Assembly (NCBI GenBank): GCA_027049035.1
Contig: JALTVI010000078.1
Location: 1 to 52,925, forward strand
Reading direction: 5' to 3'
Origin: Sulfurovum sp.
GTDB taxonomy: Bacteria; Campylobacterota; Campylobacteria; Campylobacterales; Sulfurovaceae
Length of the DNA stretch: 52,925 bases
Shown: piece after piece, positions 34,519 through 42,961 of the stretch
How positions within the stretch are numbered: position 1 is the stretch's first letter
Layout: every line of letters begins with the position of its first letter
Position numbers and translations under genes: made by a program
The notes under the pieces: model-generated
What the model saw: the letters and a program-made list of their open reading frames with translations, nothing else
Told to the model about the DNA's origin: nothing
Databases searched by the model: none

Positions 34519-34848
34519 ATGAAAGAACTCGTCGAATTTTTACAGCAGCATGGCCTTGTATTCAAATCTCTCAAAGAGGTTCCCCCCAAAGAACTTGGCA
34601 GCAGAAAAAAAGTGCAGATATTTGTCGGTGTGGACCTCAAAGGCTTCTATGCCGATGTGATGGTGTTTGAAAAAAAGAGCAGGGTACTGCGCAAAGAAGC
34701 ACAGGAGCTGATGGCGCTGCATGAGAAACTCGAACAGTATGTCGGCAGTGCGATCAAGAAAAAATATATCGTCATTAAAGCGTCGCTCTGCTCCAAAGCG
34801 AAAGCGCTGCTTGAGGAGCATGGATGGAAGGTGTTTCATGTTTCATGA
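34519..34848 (+). CDS. conserved small protein of unknown function
   Basis: A 109-residue soluble basic protein, not recognised. VQIFVGVDLKGFYADVMVFEKKSR and YIVIKASLCSKAKALLEEHGWKV suggest an alpha/beta fold with alternating strands and helices. The stop (34846-34848) falls inside the palindrome GTTTCATGAAAC (34840-34851) that begins the next repeat element, so the C-terminal FHVS comes from the element. Confidence 0.65.
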   Translation: MKELVEFLQQHGLVFKSLKEVPPKELGSRKKVQIFVGVDLKGFYADVMVFEKKSRVLRKEAQELMALHEKLEQYVGSAIKKKYIVIKASLCSKAKALLEEHGWKVFHVS

Positions 34849-34884
34849 AACGATGGAAGATGGAGGATGGAAGATGGAGGATGG
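34840..34884. repeat. palindrome and heptamer array forming the coaX start
   Basis: A 12-bp palindrome GTTTCATGAAAC (34840-34851) is followed by four 7-mers alternating GATGGAA and GATGGAG (34852-34879) plus GATGG. The array contains GGAGG (34862-34866) 7 bases before an ATG at 34874, so it provides both SD and start codon of coaX. Confidence 0.75.
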
Positions 34885-35521
34885 TTCACTTCTTGCCGAT
34901 GTAGGAAATAGCCGTATCCATCTTTATAATGGTAAAGAGGTTGTGCATCTGCTGCATGATGAAGCGATAGAGCAGTTTTGTACGCAAAAAGTGTACTATA
35001 TTTCGGTCAATCAGCACCTTGAGTCACGCCTAAAGACAGAAACTATATGGGAAAATATCTCCGATAAGGTACACATTCCGGGTGAATACGATACGATGGG
35101 TGTAGACCGCAGGGCGCTGTGTCTGAGCCATGACAACGGGGTGTTTGTCGATGCGGGCTCTGCCATTACGGTGGATGTGATGGAGCGGGGTATCTACAAG
35201 GGCGGATTTATCTACCCCGGACTCAAAGCGCTGCAGAAGAGTTACACCCGTATTTCTCCTGCACTTGATACCGTGCTCGATACCGACATTTCACTCACGG
35301 AGCTACCCCGTACAACCAAAGGGCAGATAAGCTATGGTATAATCGCGCCTATCAAAACCCTCATCGAGACACTCTCACGCGGAAAACCGCTCTATGTCAC
35401 AGGCGGTGACGGCAGAACCGTTTCGGGCTTTTTTGCCAATGCCGTGTATGATGAAATGCTGGTATTCAAGGGAATGGAGCACGCGCTGCAGGGGAGTGAG
35501 GAATTAGAAATTAGGAATTAG
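34874..35521 (+). CDS. coaX: type III pantothenate kinase
   Basis: A 215-residue ASKHA-fold kinase for the first step of coenzyme A synthesis. LLADVGNSRIHLY (about 6-18) is the phosphate loop, followed by MGVDRRALC (about 75), VDAGSAITVDVME (about 92) and GGFIYPGL (about 109). Three in-frame ATGs (34838, 34853, 34874) lie in the repeat; 34874 is favoured for its GGAGG 7 bases upstream and proximity to the conserved core. The C-terminal EELEIRN and stop are read from another 7-nt array (35501), so both ends of the protein come from repeats. Confidence 0.88.
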   Translation: MEDGSLLADVGNSRIHLYNGKEVVHLLHDEAIEQFCTQKVYYISVNQHLESRLKTETIWENISDKVHIPGEYDTMGVDRRALCLSHDNGVFVDAGSAITVDVMERGIYKGGFIYPGLKALQKSYTRISPALDTVLDTDISLTELPRTTKGQISYGIIAPIKTLIETLSRGKPLYVTGGDGRTVSGFFANAVYDEMLVFKGMEHALQGSEELEIRN

Positions 35522-35551
35522 GAATTTTGGTTTGCTTTTCTTGGGAAAAGC
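35501..35551. repeat. heptamer array and hairpin after coaX
   Basis: GAATTAG, AAATTAG, GAATTAG (35501-35521), then GAATTTTGGTTT and the hairpin GCTTTTC-TTGG-GAAAAGC (35534-35551). The array provides the end of coaX. It faces a second, oppositely oriented element at 35622. Confidence 0.8.
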
Positions 35552-35621
35552 TTTTATATTTATAATAGATGGAGTAAAAGTCATGAGAGATAGTGTAGTG
35601 AATGAGACTGAAGAGAAAGAA

Positions 35622-35692
35622 GCATTGCAAGGCAATGCATTCCATAACTCCTCACTCCTCACTCCTCACTCCTCACTTCTGCTCCAAAGGAG
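35622..35692. repeat. hairpin, heptamer array and SD hairpin before hisG
   Basis: Hairpin GCATTGC-AAG-GCAATGC (35622-35638), link ATTCCATAA, four copies of CTCCTCA (35648-35675), then a small CTCC-AAA-GGAG hairpin (35682-35692) whose 3' arm is the hisG SD. Bases 35552-35621 between the two elements hold no clear gene. Order and parts mirror the holA element. Confidence 0.75.
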
Positions 35693-35698
35693 TAGACA

Positions 35699-36319
35699 AT
35701 GTTGACGGTTGCACTTCCCAAAGGGAGAATCGCGGAGCAGACACTGGAGATCTTTGGCGAGATCTTTGGCGGGGAGTTCTGTTTTGAGGGACGTGAGCTC
35801 ATTATGGAAAAAGAGGGATTTCGTTTCCTCAACGTACGAAACCAGGATGTTCCCACCTATGTCGAACACGGCGCAGCCGATATCGGTGTGGTAGGGCTCG
35901 ATGTCATTACCGAAAAGGAGCTTGACATCATTCAGCTTCTGGACATGCAGCTTGGTAAGTGCAAGGTGGCCATCGGTATCAAGAATGAAGATGAACTCGA
36001 CTGGAGCCGCCCCAACATCAAAGTGGCTACCAAAATGGTCAACATCACCAAAAACTACTTTGCCAAAAAAGCTGTCGGGGTCGAGGTGGTCAAACTCTAC
36101 GGATCCATCGAGCTTGCCCCTCTTGTAGGGCTTGCAGATGCCATTGTCGACATTGTTGAAACCGGTAATACAATGCGTGAAAACGGTCTGAAAGTAGCGG
36201 AGGATATCATGGACTCCTCAGCGCACCTCATTGCCAACAAGAACAGCTTTTATGCAAAGAAGGCGGAGATACTCTCCCTCTATGAGCAGATCAAAGCCGT
36301 TGTTGAAAAGAATGGCTAA
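35699..36319 (+). CDS. hisG: ATP phosphoribosyltransferase, short form
   Basis: A 206-residue catalytic subunit for the first step of histidine synthesis. LTVALPKGRIAEQ at the N-terminus, DVPTYVEHGAADIGVVG (about 50-66) and the PRPP loop VDIVETGNTMRENGL (about 147-161) are typical. It lacks the ~80-residue C-terminal regulatory domain of long HisG, so it should need HisZ, which is not in this window. SD AAAGGAG is 6 bases upstream, in a small hairpin. Confidence 0.95.
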   Translation: MLTVALPKGRIAEQTLEIFGEIFGGEFCFEGRELIMEKEGFRFLNVRNQDVPTYVEHGAADIGVVGLDVITEKELDIIQLLDMQLGKCKVAIGIKNEDELDWSRPNIKVATKMVNITKNYFAKKAVGVEVVKLYGSIELAPLVGLADAIVDIVETGNTMRENGLKVAEDIMDSSAHLIANKNSFYAKKAEILSLYEQIKAVVEKNG

Positions 36320-37022
36320 CAGTACCGCGTCGCTCGACCTCTACGCGAGAGTAGAGGATATGCTTGAAAACGAAGAGGCCATCGCCTCGCTCTACGGCTA
36401 CTACTACGAAACCCTCTCCCAATGCACTTTCGATTCGCTGCTCGATGTAGGATGCGGCAGCGGTGCCTACCTTTTAGAACTTCAAAAGCACTTTCCCAGT
36501 GTCAAAGCCAAAGGTATAGACCTGAGCCCCGTGATGGCAGAGCGTGCGAGAGACAAAGGAATTGATGCCGAAGCGGTGGACCTATGCGAACTTGATGGCA
36601 AGTTCGATGTCATTACCGCAGTCTTCGATATGGTCAATTACCTCCCTCGGCAGGCACTCGAGGGCTTCTTTGGTTGCATACGCGAACATCTCAACGACGG
36701 CGGCTGCTTTCTGTTCGATGTCAATACCCGATACGGCTTCGAGAATGTCGCTGTCGGCGCTTATATTGTAGAAGATGAAACACGTTTCCTTGCCATTGAC
36801 AGTGACTTCGAAGAAGGGCGCTACGAAGCGAAATTCGACCTCTTTGAGAGAGAGGGAGAGTGTTATAGGCGAAGCAGTCAGACCGTTGAACAGTTCTACC
36901 ATACTCCGGAAACGCTGGTATCTGTCTCTAAGATGCAACTGCTTGCAAAAGAGCCATTGTCACTGTATGGATTCGATGAAGCCGACAAAAACTTCATGCT
37001 TTTTCAAAAAACTGACGTTTAA
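36312..37022 (+). CDS. class I SAM-dependent methyltransferase
   Basis: A 236-residue protein with motif I LLDVGCGSGAYLLEL (about 43-57), an acidic residue after the second strand (KGIDLSPVMAERA) and motif IV FDVITAVFDMVNYL. Substrate unknown. The ATG at 36312 overlaps the hisG 3' end by 8 bases; an upstream in-frame ATG would add 27 basic residues read from hisG. Confidence 0.87.
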   Translation: MANSTASLDLYARVEDMLENEEAIASLYGYYYETLSQCTFDSLLDVGCGSGAYLLELQKHFPSVKAKGIDLSPVMAERARDKGIDAEAVDLCELDGKFDVITAVFDMVNYLPRQALEGFFGCIREHLNDGGCFLFDVNTRYGFENVAVGAYIVEDETRFLAIDSDFEEGRYEAKFDLFEREGECYRRSSQTVEQFYHTPETLVSVSKMQLLAKEPLSLYGFDEADKNFMLFQKTDV

Positions 37023-37182
37023 AACAGACTTTTTTTATCTAAAATCGTTACTTTTGGGGCTTGATTCTGTTAAATAAAGCTATACAATTTCAAAAAAATA
37101 CATTTTTTTAAAAAAATAAACACTCCTTCATACTACCCTAATTATCGCACTTTCAATCTTTTGTGAAGCCATCCAATAATGA

Positions 37183-37204
37183 TTTTGGCACATTTTTGGC
37201 ACAT
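37183..37204 (+). promoter_or_regulatory. sigma-54-like promoter or tandem 11-mer
   Basis: TTTTGGCACAT occurs twice in tandem. The arrangement gives GG at 37187-37188 and GC at 37199-37200, exactly 10 bases apart, and TGGCACA-N4-TGGCA fits the sigma-54 -24/-12 consensus with one mismatch. The lipoprotein ATG is about 75 bases downstream. The surrounding 256-base gap is AT-rich and otherwise featureless. Confidence 0.4.
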
Positions 37205-37278
37205 CTTTTCATTACAATAGGGGTAGAGGCAGACTCAAAAGACTCTGCCAATTTAAAGTTAGTAAAGAGGAGAAAAAG

Positions 37279-38916
37279 ATGAAAAGATTAAGTTCAGTAG
37301 CGGCAATTGCGTGTGTCGGGATTATAAGTATCGGATTGACAGGCTGTGGTGGTGGAGGGGGAGGCGGTACGCCTGAGATACAGGCGGCAACCGCTGAAAA
37401 CCCCTGTCCCATTCCGCAGGAGGCTAAAGCACCGACAACACTGGATGTGAACAAAACGATCACAGCCCTTGCCTATGCACAGGGCAGTGCTGAAATGGCG
37501 TTTATACTTGCAGATGACGGATATTACTGGATGGATTCTGCAGCGAAACAAAGTGCCTCGGCATCCGATGCAAACGAGGTGACGCTGGCCACACTGGTAA
37601 GCGGCAAAGTAAAAGCGTTGCAGAAAACAACGGACAAGTACAGAAAGTCAGTGGATTATGGCGATGACAGCATCGAGTATGGGGACAACATTCCGTGTGA
37701 CAGCGGTAGCTACTCTGCGCACGATACCTCTGTTGATGCAAGCAACAATGAGGATGGAGTCGATGGTGGTTCTTCCAGTCAGACCTTCACGTTGACATTC
37801 AACCAGTGTGTTCTTGAAGATAATGATGCCAATAGCAACTTGATCGCATTCTTCACAGATATGATGATGTACTCGTCCATGATGTATCATGTTGGTTATA
37901 CTGCAGATCCGGACCCTGTGCTGCCTGTCTATACGTTCAACGGTTCGCTTGCCCTTGAGTACAGTGAAGACTATACCTATAAGAACTGGAATACAGCGCC
38001 ACTGGACACATCCGGGTATGGAAATCAAGATACTTATCAGGGAAGCAGCAGTTTGAGAACGGAAAACCTGCATTTTGATCGGAAAGTTGGGGATGCACTC
38101 AAAGAGAGTTTCGATTCGAACGAGGTCTTCAGTGTCACCTTCAACGGCTCAAGTGAATATAACAACAGCGATACGTATGAGAGTGTTGATGCCTATAATG
38201 ATGGCAACTATACCCATGTACGCAAAGAAAGCGATACCAATAGCATTTCTTTCAGTTTCGAGGGACAGGAAGAAAGCAAAGAGTATGGTACAGACTGGAA
38301 CAGTACAGTGTCGATTTCAGCACTCTGCTATAGTGCGGAGATGATGTATAACCGTATATATCAACGTAATGAGAGATATGAAGAGCATAATGAGGTAGAT
38401 GGCAACTCTACCAATATGAATTCTTTCAGTGTCAAAAGCAGCGGCTATCTTGCAATGCAGGTAGAAGAAGGCACAGATGTGAGCGGTTTTGATCTGTATG
38501 CAAAAAACCTGAAGGTAGAAGAAAGTGAGAGAGATGAAGAGAGCTGGGAAGTTGATGTTGATGGGAATTGGGTGTATGCTCCAAGTGTAGAGAATGCGGA
38601 AGTACAAGTTGATGGAACCGTTGGTTCTACACTGTTTGGCGGAAGTGCGGTACTGGCTACTGTAACACCGTGGAAGATGAGTTCGGAGTATCCGGGCGTG
38701 GTGAACTATACTCCAACTCCAGGTTACAGAGGCGGTTATATGTTTGATCTTCCATACTCTCCTTATGAAGGTGAAACAACAGTTACCGGCACCAACACGG
38801 CAACGGTTACATTTTACCTCGAGGATAACAATGACACCGATGTCAACCTGACGGTGAATGGTGAAACTATACATAAAGAAAGTGTCTATGAACTGTTTGA
38901 TATGATTGAACATTGA
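37279..38916 (+). CDS. large lipoprotein with poly-Gly linker, unknown function
   Basis: A 545-residue secreted lipoprotein: signal peptide with lipobox IGLTGC (Cys about 23) followed by seven glycines. The mature protein is acidic, rich in Ser, Tyr, Asn and Asp, and has strand-like repeats, suggesting a beta-rich surface protein. Only three cysteines follow the lipobox Cys. No catalytic motif is recognised. SD GAGGAG precedes the ATG. It stands alone between two intergenic regions, possibly under a sigma-54-like promoter. Confidence 0.75.
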   Translation: MKRLSSVAAIACVGIISIGLTGCGGGGGGGTPEIQAATAENPCPIPQEAKAPTTLDVNKTITALAYAQGSAEMAFILADDGYYWMDSAAKQSASASDANEVTLATLVSGKVKALQKTTDKYRKSVDYGDDSIEYGDNIPCDSGSYSAHDTSVDASNNEDGVDGGSSSQTFTLTFNQCVLEDNDANSNLIAFFTDMMMYSSMMYHVGYTADPDPVLPVYTFNGSLALEYSEDYTYKNWNTAPLDTSGYGNQDTYQGSSSLRTENLHFDRKVGDALKESFDSNEVFSVTFNGSSEYNNSDTYESVDAYNDGNYTHVRKESDTNSISFSFEGQEESKEYGTDWNSTVSISALCYSAEMMYNRIYQRNERYEEHNEVDGNSTNMNSFSVKSSGYLAMQVEEGTDVSGFDLYAKNLKVEESERDEESWEVDVDGNWVYAPSVENAEVQVDGTVGSTLFGGSAVLATVTPWKMSSEYPGVVNYTPTPGYRGGYMFDLPYSPYEGETTVTGTNTATVTFYLEDNNDTDVNLTVNGETIHKESVYELFDMIEH

Positions 38917-39166
38917 GTAGAACAGGAACTTTGTAAAATAATGTGGACTGGGGTGCTCTGAGAGGGGGTAGACTTCAGCCACATACTGTTTCAGGACTAT
39001 GTTCTGGAACAGTACTCGTTAGCAATTAACATCAAAAATATCTCTATCCAATAAATCTCTCCGTAGACGACTTGGAATTCAATATGCTTCAAGAATCCAT
39101 ACAATCCATTGAAAAAGTTTTTTGTATTCCCTGTTTTTTGCAATTCCTCATGATGGTGGCATTGGA
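38917..39166. other. intergenic region, no gene seen
   Basis: About 250 bases between a lipoprotein gene and the convergent propeptide gene. No open frame with an SD was seen. An inverted repeat ATCAGC-GCG-GCTGAT (39166-39180) overlaps the propeptide stop but lacks a T-run on either side. Confidence 0.4.
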
Positions 39167-39631
39167 TCAGCGCGGCTGATTCTGTTTTGGCCAGTTTGGT
39201 TTGACCGTTGAAATGTTTTTTCTTTCGTTTTTCATAATTGTATGGATGAGCTCCACATCACTGTAGGCAGACAGGTTGTCGAAAATATAGTATCCGCTTT
39301 TCAGTTTCTCTCTTAGCTTCAGACCATAGTTCGCTTCGAATGCTCCTATATCAACTTTGGCACTTTTTTTAAAACGTATGAGCAGCCCTCTTTTTGCTTC
39401 AAGCATTTGAGCACTGTAAAGGTTGAATCTTTTGCGTTGTAAAGCGTGGGGAGCAGCGCTTTCATTGTATTCATCTGTTTCTTTGAAGTAAAACGGCCGT
39501 TCAGTACCTCTCTCCATGATCATTACGCGTTTGTATGTCCCCATTTCGGTATGAGCGGGAGAAGCAATGATATAACCGGGAAGTGCTCCCAGGAGCAGAA
39601 CAGATAGCATGATGAATCGCTGTGTTTGCAT
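39167..39631 (-). CDS. exported stand-alone subtilase propeptide-like protein
   Basis: A 154-residue exported protein (signal peptide about 1-25). The C-terminal part (about 80-147) reads like the prodomain of kexin-like S8 proteases: GLLIRFKKSAKVDIGAFEANYG, LKSGYYIFDNLS, DVELIHTIMKNE, ISTVKPNW. Such prodomains fold the catalytic domain and then inhibit it. It starts 10 bases after the stop of an S8 protease that has no prodomain of its own, with a strong SD (AAAGGAG), so it probably acts in trans. ATG 39631 is preferred over 39655, which lies in the protease gene. Confidence 0.65.
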   Translation of the reverse strand: MQTQRFIMLSVLLLGALPGYIIASPAHTEMGTYKRVMIMERGTERPFYFKETDEYNESAAPHALQRKRFNLYSAQMLEAKRGLLIRFKKSAKVDIGAFEANYGLKLREKLKSGYYIFDNLSAYSDVELIHTIMKNERKNISTVKPNWPKQNQPR

Positions 39632-39641
39632 AATGTCTCCT

Positions 39642-41924
39642 TTAACGGTGTCCATAGATTTTTATGGCGATACGCTTGAGCGTACCGGTATTGTTGCCGA
39701 TCCTGTCTGTGAGTGTCACGTGCCACGTGCCGATGCTCTCCTCACCGATGAATGCGGCACTTCCGAACCTGAATCCGCCATCCATCCACCAGCTGGGCGA
39801 CTGGGAACCCTCTTTGATAAGTGTTGTCTGTGTTCCCTGTGCAGAGGAGAGTGTGATGCGGTAGTCGGAAGCATTGCGGTTGTCGTTGTCTATGGTGACC
39901 TCAACCCACTCTATGGTCATCTGATCTGTCACATTCAGATCGAATGCATAAGGCGTATTGTCATCGGGGATCAGCAGGTTGAAGTCTTTGGATACGGCAG
40001 TATTCACTTCTGCCGAAAGCAGAGTATAACCGGCGGTACACTCCTCTATCATCCCTTTGGGGTTGATGAGACCGAAACCGTAGTCGGTACTGTGCCAAAG
40101 CCCGGCAGCGTTCTGATGCCAGGTCGGGTTTGCCGTATCTACCTGCTTTGCATGTTTGGCAATGAGGTAACGGACGTCTCTCCAGGTAAGTGCAGGGCAG
40201 GCTTCCAGTACCAGTGCTATGGAGGCTGAAACCATGGGGGCGGCTGCACTGGTACCGTTCATAACGAACGTATAGTTCTCCTGAGTGTCCTCACTCCAGG
40301 TCGTCTGGGTTTGCACCGTGCCAACATGGTTTGAATTGCCCATAATCGTTGTTGTTCCAATGGTAGGGGAGTCATCATAATAGTTGCCGCTATAGGCTGA
40401 AACCAGGAGGTTTGAACCTGGGGTCGAGTACTCTGCATGGGTATTGTCATGCTTGAGGGCGGCCACAGCTATGGCATAACGGTTGCTCAGGGAGTACTGC
40501 AGATTGGCATCACCGTTAATGTCTCTGTCATTGCCTGCGGCAAAGACATAGAGCCGGCCCTTCCCGCCTCTGAGTGTGGCGGCACCCTGTGCCATGATGT
40601 TTTCATAATCTGTATCCGTATCGAAATAGATACCCCAGCTGTTGTTGCTTACGGCGATCTCATTGGCCCCTTCGCCCGTGAGCCAGACCTTTTCCAGCTC
40701 GGCGATGCTCTGACCGCTCTGTCTGAGCCAATTGCTGCCGGCGATTTTTGCAAAGGGAGCAACGCCTCTGACACCCTTTCCGTTGAAAGCCTGGGCCGCA
40801 ATGATTCCTGTAACCATGGTGCCGTGGGAGTCCCTTCCTATGGGATCACCGATTTGTAATCCGTTATAGGAACGTGTCAGGTCCATGTTCTCCTCAAGAT
40901 CCTCATGGTCACTGTCGATACCATTGTCCACAACCTGAACAATGATGTTTTCGCCCTTGTTATACCCCAGGTATTGATGCATCAGCGGCAGTACATCGAG
41001 GTCGTTTCCGACAATGGTTTCGACACCGCTCCGATTGGTGGCAGTGCCCAGACTTCTGATATGCCAAAGTTTGTCAAAAAAGGTATCGCCATGACTGCCT
41101 GCCGTGTCAAGACCGTCTTCAACACCGTTTCCGTCCATATCCGGATCGTTCAGATCACTCCCAATCAGAAGTTCGATATTGTCGGGTATGTAATCGTCAT
41201 CCGTATCGTTTGCAGCTGACTCATCGATGTCTGTAACAGTGATGTTCATATCCATGTCTGCCTGATTCCCCTCCGTGTCACTGGCTGTAATGGTGATTTG
41301 ATAGACATTGTCACGGTTTGTATCTACAGCAGATTCGAAGTTTGGTGCAGTTTTGAACTTGAGCTTTCCACTCTTCTGGTCAATAGTAAGGGCACCTGCA
41401 TCATCTCCTGCAAGCGTGTAGGTGACACTGGACTCATCCTCTGTCTGTACAGTAGTGACAACAACCCTGTTTTCAGTGATGCTGATGTTGGAAAGTGTTC
41501 TGAAAACGGGCGGGGTATCATCGATATTGCGTACTGTAACACTCAGTGTCTGTTGCGCACTTACACCATTAGCATTTGTGGCTTCAAGGGTCACCTCATA
41601 GGTGTTGTCGCCATTGCTGTCCCCTGGAGTCTCAAAATCAGGAGCTTGAAGAAAAGAGAGTTTTCCTGTGGTACTGTCTACGTTAAAAAACTGCTGGTCT
41701 GTTCCTGAGACGATTTGGAAGGTGGTTGCCGTCTGACTGTCGGTCCTCAGTGTAATAACAAAAACGGTATTTTCATTGACTGTTACGGAGGCAGGGGTAA
41801 GAAAGTGTATTGTTCCCTGCTGCGTTGATGTTGTTGCCGTGTCGCCTCCACCGCCTCCACCGCCCCCGCATCCCTGAAGCAGTAAAAGTGTGAAGAGTAA
41901 CAGTATGAACCTATAGTGAATCAC
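39642..41924 (-). CDS. kexin/furin-like S8 serine protease lipoprotein
   Basis: A 760-residue lipoprotein: signal peptide and lipobox LLLLQGC (Cys19), eight glycines, two cadherin-like repeats (about 35-135 and 140-235), a Ca-binding thrombospondin-3-like stretch (DPDMDGNGVEDGLD, about 260-273), then the subtilase domain (about 282-640) with Asp333 (VVDNGIDSDH), His367 (DSHGTMV), oxyanion Asn465 (AAGND) and Ser559 (NGTSAAAPMVSA), and a C-terminal P domain (about 660-760). GTG at 41924 follows AAGGAGG; an ATG at 41954 lies in the promoter. No prodomain precedes the catalytic domain. Outer-membrane or surface location is likely. Confidence 0.9.
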   Translation of the reverse strand: MIHYRFILLLFTLLLLQGCGGGGGGGGDTATTSTQQGTIHFLTPASVTVNENTVFVITLRTDSQTATTFQIVSGTDQQFFNVDSTTGKLSFLQAPDFETPGDSNGDNTYEVTLEATNANGVSAQQTLSVTVRNIDDTPPVFRTLSNISITENRVVVTTVQTEDESSVTYTLAGDDAGALTIDQKSGKLKFKTAPNFESAVDTNRDNVYQITITASDTEGNQADMDMNITVTDIDESAANDTDDDYIPDNIELLIGSDLNDPDMDGNGVEDGLDTAGSHGDTFFDKLWHIRSLGTATNRSGVETIVGNDLDVLPLMHQYLGYNKGENIIVQVVDNGIDSDHEDLEENMDLTRSYNGLQIGDPIGRDSHGTMVTGIIAAQAFNGKGVRGVAPFAKIAGSNWLRQSGQSIAELEKVWLTGEGANEIAVSNNSWGIYFDTDTDYENIMAQGAATLRGGKGRLYVFAAGNDRDINGDANLQYSLSNRYAIAVAALKHDNTHAEYSTPGSNLLVSAYSGNYYDDSPTIGTTTIMGNSNHVGTVQTQTTWSEDTQENYTFVMNGTSAAAPMVSASIALVLEACPALTWRDVRYLIAKHAKQVDTANPTWHQNAAGLWHSTDYGFGLINPKGMIEECTAGYTLLSAEVNTAVSKDFNLLIPDDNTPYAFDLNVTDQMTIEWVEVTIDNDNRNASDYRITLSSAQGTQTTLIKEGSQSPSWWMDGGFRFGSAAFIGEESIGTWHVTLTDRIGNNTGTLKRIAIKIYGHR

Positions 41925-41943
41925 TGCGCCTCCTTTTTTATCT

Positions 41944-41949
41944 ATTATA
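41944..41949 (-). promoter_or_regulatory. -10 element of the S8 protease gene
   Basis: TATAAT on the minus strand, 20 bases before the GTG at 41924 and ahead of its AAGGAGG. It separates the protease from the upstream ATP-grasp gene as its own transcription unit. Confidence 0.5.
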
Positions 41950-41965
41950 GCCAAAAGGCAACCTG

Positions 41966-42961
41966 TTACACAACCTCAGATGCTTTTGTCTGAATGAGCT
42001 GTTTGAGTGCCTGACTTATTTTGGGAATAACCTCATTGACATAGGGAAAATCACTGTCTTCCCTGACTGCCATACATGGAGTGGCTTCAAAAAGAATCAT
42101 TTTTCCATCTTCGTCAAATGCACAGTCAATACCGAAATAATCCAGCGCCAAAGCCTTTTTCATTTCCAGAGCGATGCGGCTGCTGTTTGGATGGTCAGCT
42201 GTGATAAACGCTTTCTCTTCCTCCTGCCATTCCGGCTTCTCTGCCATCATCTCGCGTTTGATGTCGTAGGAGATATTCCAGGAGGTAGAGACAACAAGGT
42301 GCCGGGGTATCACTGCATCTCCGACAACCCAAAACCTCGCTTTTCGGTAAAACCCGTCAGGTGAACGGTAATCAATATATTCGATGAGATAAAAACTGTT
42401 TTCACCTGTAATGGCAAATGTTTCCAGTGATTGTGAGAGTGTGTCTGCAGAATCTATTTTGACCATGTTTTGGCTCCCCTGGTCTCCTGCCGTACGAAAA
42501 ATAAGAGGGAAAGAGAGTTTCTCGTTCTCAATGGTTTCACGTATCGACTGAACAGAATCGGGTGTGATCTTGATGCATTTGGGTACAATCACTTCCTCAA
42601 TGGAAGCGAGTTTTTGTGCAATCATATCACGTGTGGTTTCAAGGACACTCTCCGGATGGTTGATAACCGGCAGTGAAAGCTGTTGGATGAAGTCCGAAAG
42701 CTGCAAGAGTGCGTTGGAAGATTTGTCCGCATTGCAGATACTGTTAAATATGATCACGTCTGAAGGGACATTGACTTTCAGATTCTGTTCCGCACCGCCA
42801 AACAGCAGACGTGCTGCCTGGGTATTGGGGTCATTCAGGCTCTGAAGGAGGTTACTGTTCCCACTGATATCAAAATGGGAACTTTTGAGATCACCATTGT
42901 TTCTGATCACTTTGACGGAGTGGTCGTTCTGTATACCTATGGCATTGATAAGGCGCTGCAT
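41966..42961 (-). CDS. ATP-grasp family ligase, RimK-like
   Basis: A 331-residue protein with an ATP-grasp core (about 150-315): PLIFRTAGDQGSQNMVKI is the nucleotide-binding strand and loop, FYLIEYIDYRSPDGFYRKARFWVVGDAVIPRHLVVS follows, and FGIDCAFDEDGKMILFEATPC supplies the metal ligands. Such enzymes join a carboxylate to an amine through an acyl phosphate. Similar cores occur in ATP-grasp proteins fused to TPR repeats. Substrate unknown. Its start overlaps the upstream cyclodeaminase-family gene by 25 bases. Confidence 0.78.
   Translation of the reverse strand: MQRLINAIGIQNDHSVKVIRNNGDLKSSHFDISGNSNLLQSLNDPNTQAARLLFGGAEQNLKVNVPSDVIIFNSICNADKSSNALLQLSDFIQQLSLPVINHPESVLETTRDMIAQKLASIEEVIVPKCIKITPDSVQSIRETIENEKLSFPLIFRTAGDQGSQNMVKIDSADTLSQSLETFAITGENSFYLIEYIDYRSPDGFYRKARFWVVGDAVIPRHLVVSTSWNISYDIKREMMAEKPEWQEEEKAFITADHPNSSRIALEMKKALALDYFGIDCAFDEDGKMILFEATPCMAVREDSDFPYVNEVIPKISQALKQLIQTKASEVV

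Noticed and set aside
35552..35621. Possible short gene between the coaX and hisG repeat elements
   Set aside because: An ATG at 35583 opens a short frame, but it runs into the hairpin and shows no recognisable product.
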